Of a stretch of DNA of 64,000 bases, positions 63,995 through 64,000 are shown piece by piece. A program made the translations under genes and the position numbers. The DNA is from a virus: the IMG/VR virus record IMGVR_UViG_3300021090_000017, positions 1 through 64,000 of that record, one strand, 5' to 3'. Within the stretch, counting starts at the first letter, position 1. Each line of letters opens with the position of its first letter. The notes beneath the pieces were generated by a model. The model made no database searches. It was not told the origin of the DNA and saw only the letters and a program-made list of their open reading frames with translations.

Positions 63995-64000
63995 TTTAAC

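Noticed and set aside
1-64000. tRNA genes
   Set aside because: No clover-leaf with a GTTCGA-type T-loop was recognised by eye; a tRNA search would be needed to be sure.
1-64000. CRISPR array
   Set aside because: No regularly spaced identical repeats with unique spacers; the repeats seen are coding repeats, promoters or terminators.
1-64000. Stop-codon reassignment
   Set aside because: Many genes end cleanly at TAA, TAG and TGA with coupled downstream starts; the single in-frame TGA at 57104 is better explained by gene decay or error.

Overview
This window is part of a large, AT-rich, T4-like (myovirus-type) bacteriophage genome. The evidence is a T4-style head module (major capsid protein, S80 prohead protease, gp20-type portal), a DnaB/gp41-type helicase, a family B DNA polymerase, a phage GroES and dense, overlapping small genes. 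Host-type genes such as ribosomal protein bS21, an actin-like ATPase and many glycosyltransferases point to the jumbo or huge size class. Nearly every start has an AGGAGG-type ribosome binding site. A heptosyltransferase-like GT9 enzyme, lipoprotein signals and pilin-like signals suggest, without proving, a diderm low-GC host.

Layout. 0.0-8.2 kb, minus strand: head morphogenesis. 8.3-20.7 kb, minus: replication and nucleotide metabolism (DHODH, helicase, DpdA-like transglycosylase, thymidylate synthase, kinase, GroES, bS21, QueE, a UDG-DNA polymerase fusion). 20.9-21.8 kb, plus: a GC-rich island with a DnaJ-type zinc protein and a structured RNA. 21.8-28.6 kb, minus: glycosyltransferase, deacetylase, homing endonuclease, nucleotide-pool enzymes, zinc-finger paralogues, QueC-like. 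29.0-35.0 kb, minus: primase-polymerase, GT9, putative packaged proteins, actin-like ATPase. 35.1-41.6 kb, minus: a glycan-building operon. 42-64 kb: mostly short plus-strand cassettes of small genes, interrupted by minus-strand genes for putative packaged proteins.

Regulation. Two promoter-like motifs recur. The L-type (consensus TTAGAACAWAATATAAAT, with a T4-late-like TATAAAT box) lies almost only upstream of minus-strand genes. The E-type (ACTATATATATTAWTTA, followed closely by a Shine-Dalgarno) lies mainly upstream of plus-strand small-gene cassettes. They are often placed head to head. Hairpin terminators of the form AAGGGY-loop-RCCCTTTTTT close the plus cassettes.

Three themes stand out. 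(1) A dispersed set of proteins shares an N-terminal (M)KxYxxILKE(S/A) sequence resembling the T4 capsid-targeting sequence. Several also carry a terminal pair of CxxxC motifs. Their bodies include an M48 metallopeptidase and a P-loop kinase, which suggests a packaged arsenal processed by the prohead protease. (2) At least eleven small zinc-binding paralogues end in a (K/F)(L/F)xW(x)(D/E) tail. (3) Nucleotide and DNA-modification genes (DpdA, QueE, QueC-like, thymidylate synthase, dCMP deaminase, a diphosphohydrolase-deoxyribosyltransferase fusion and a UDG-polymerase fusion) together suggest chemically altered or specially policed phage DNA. Four GC-rich islands (near 20.9, 48.0, 57.4 and 62.3 kb), all on the plus strand, look like recent acquisitions.
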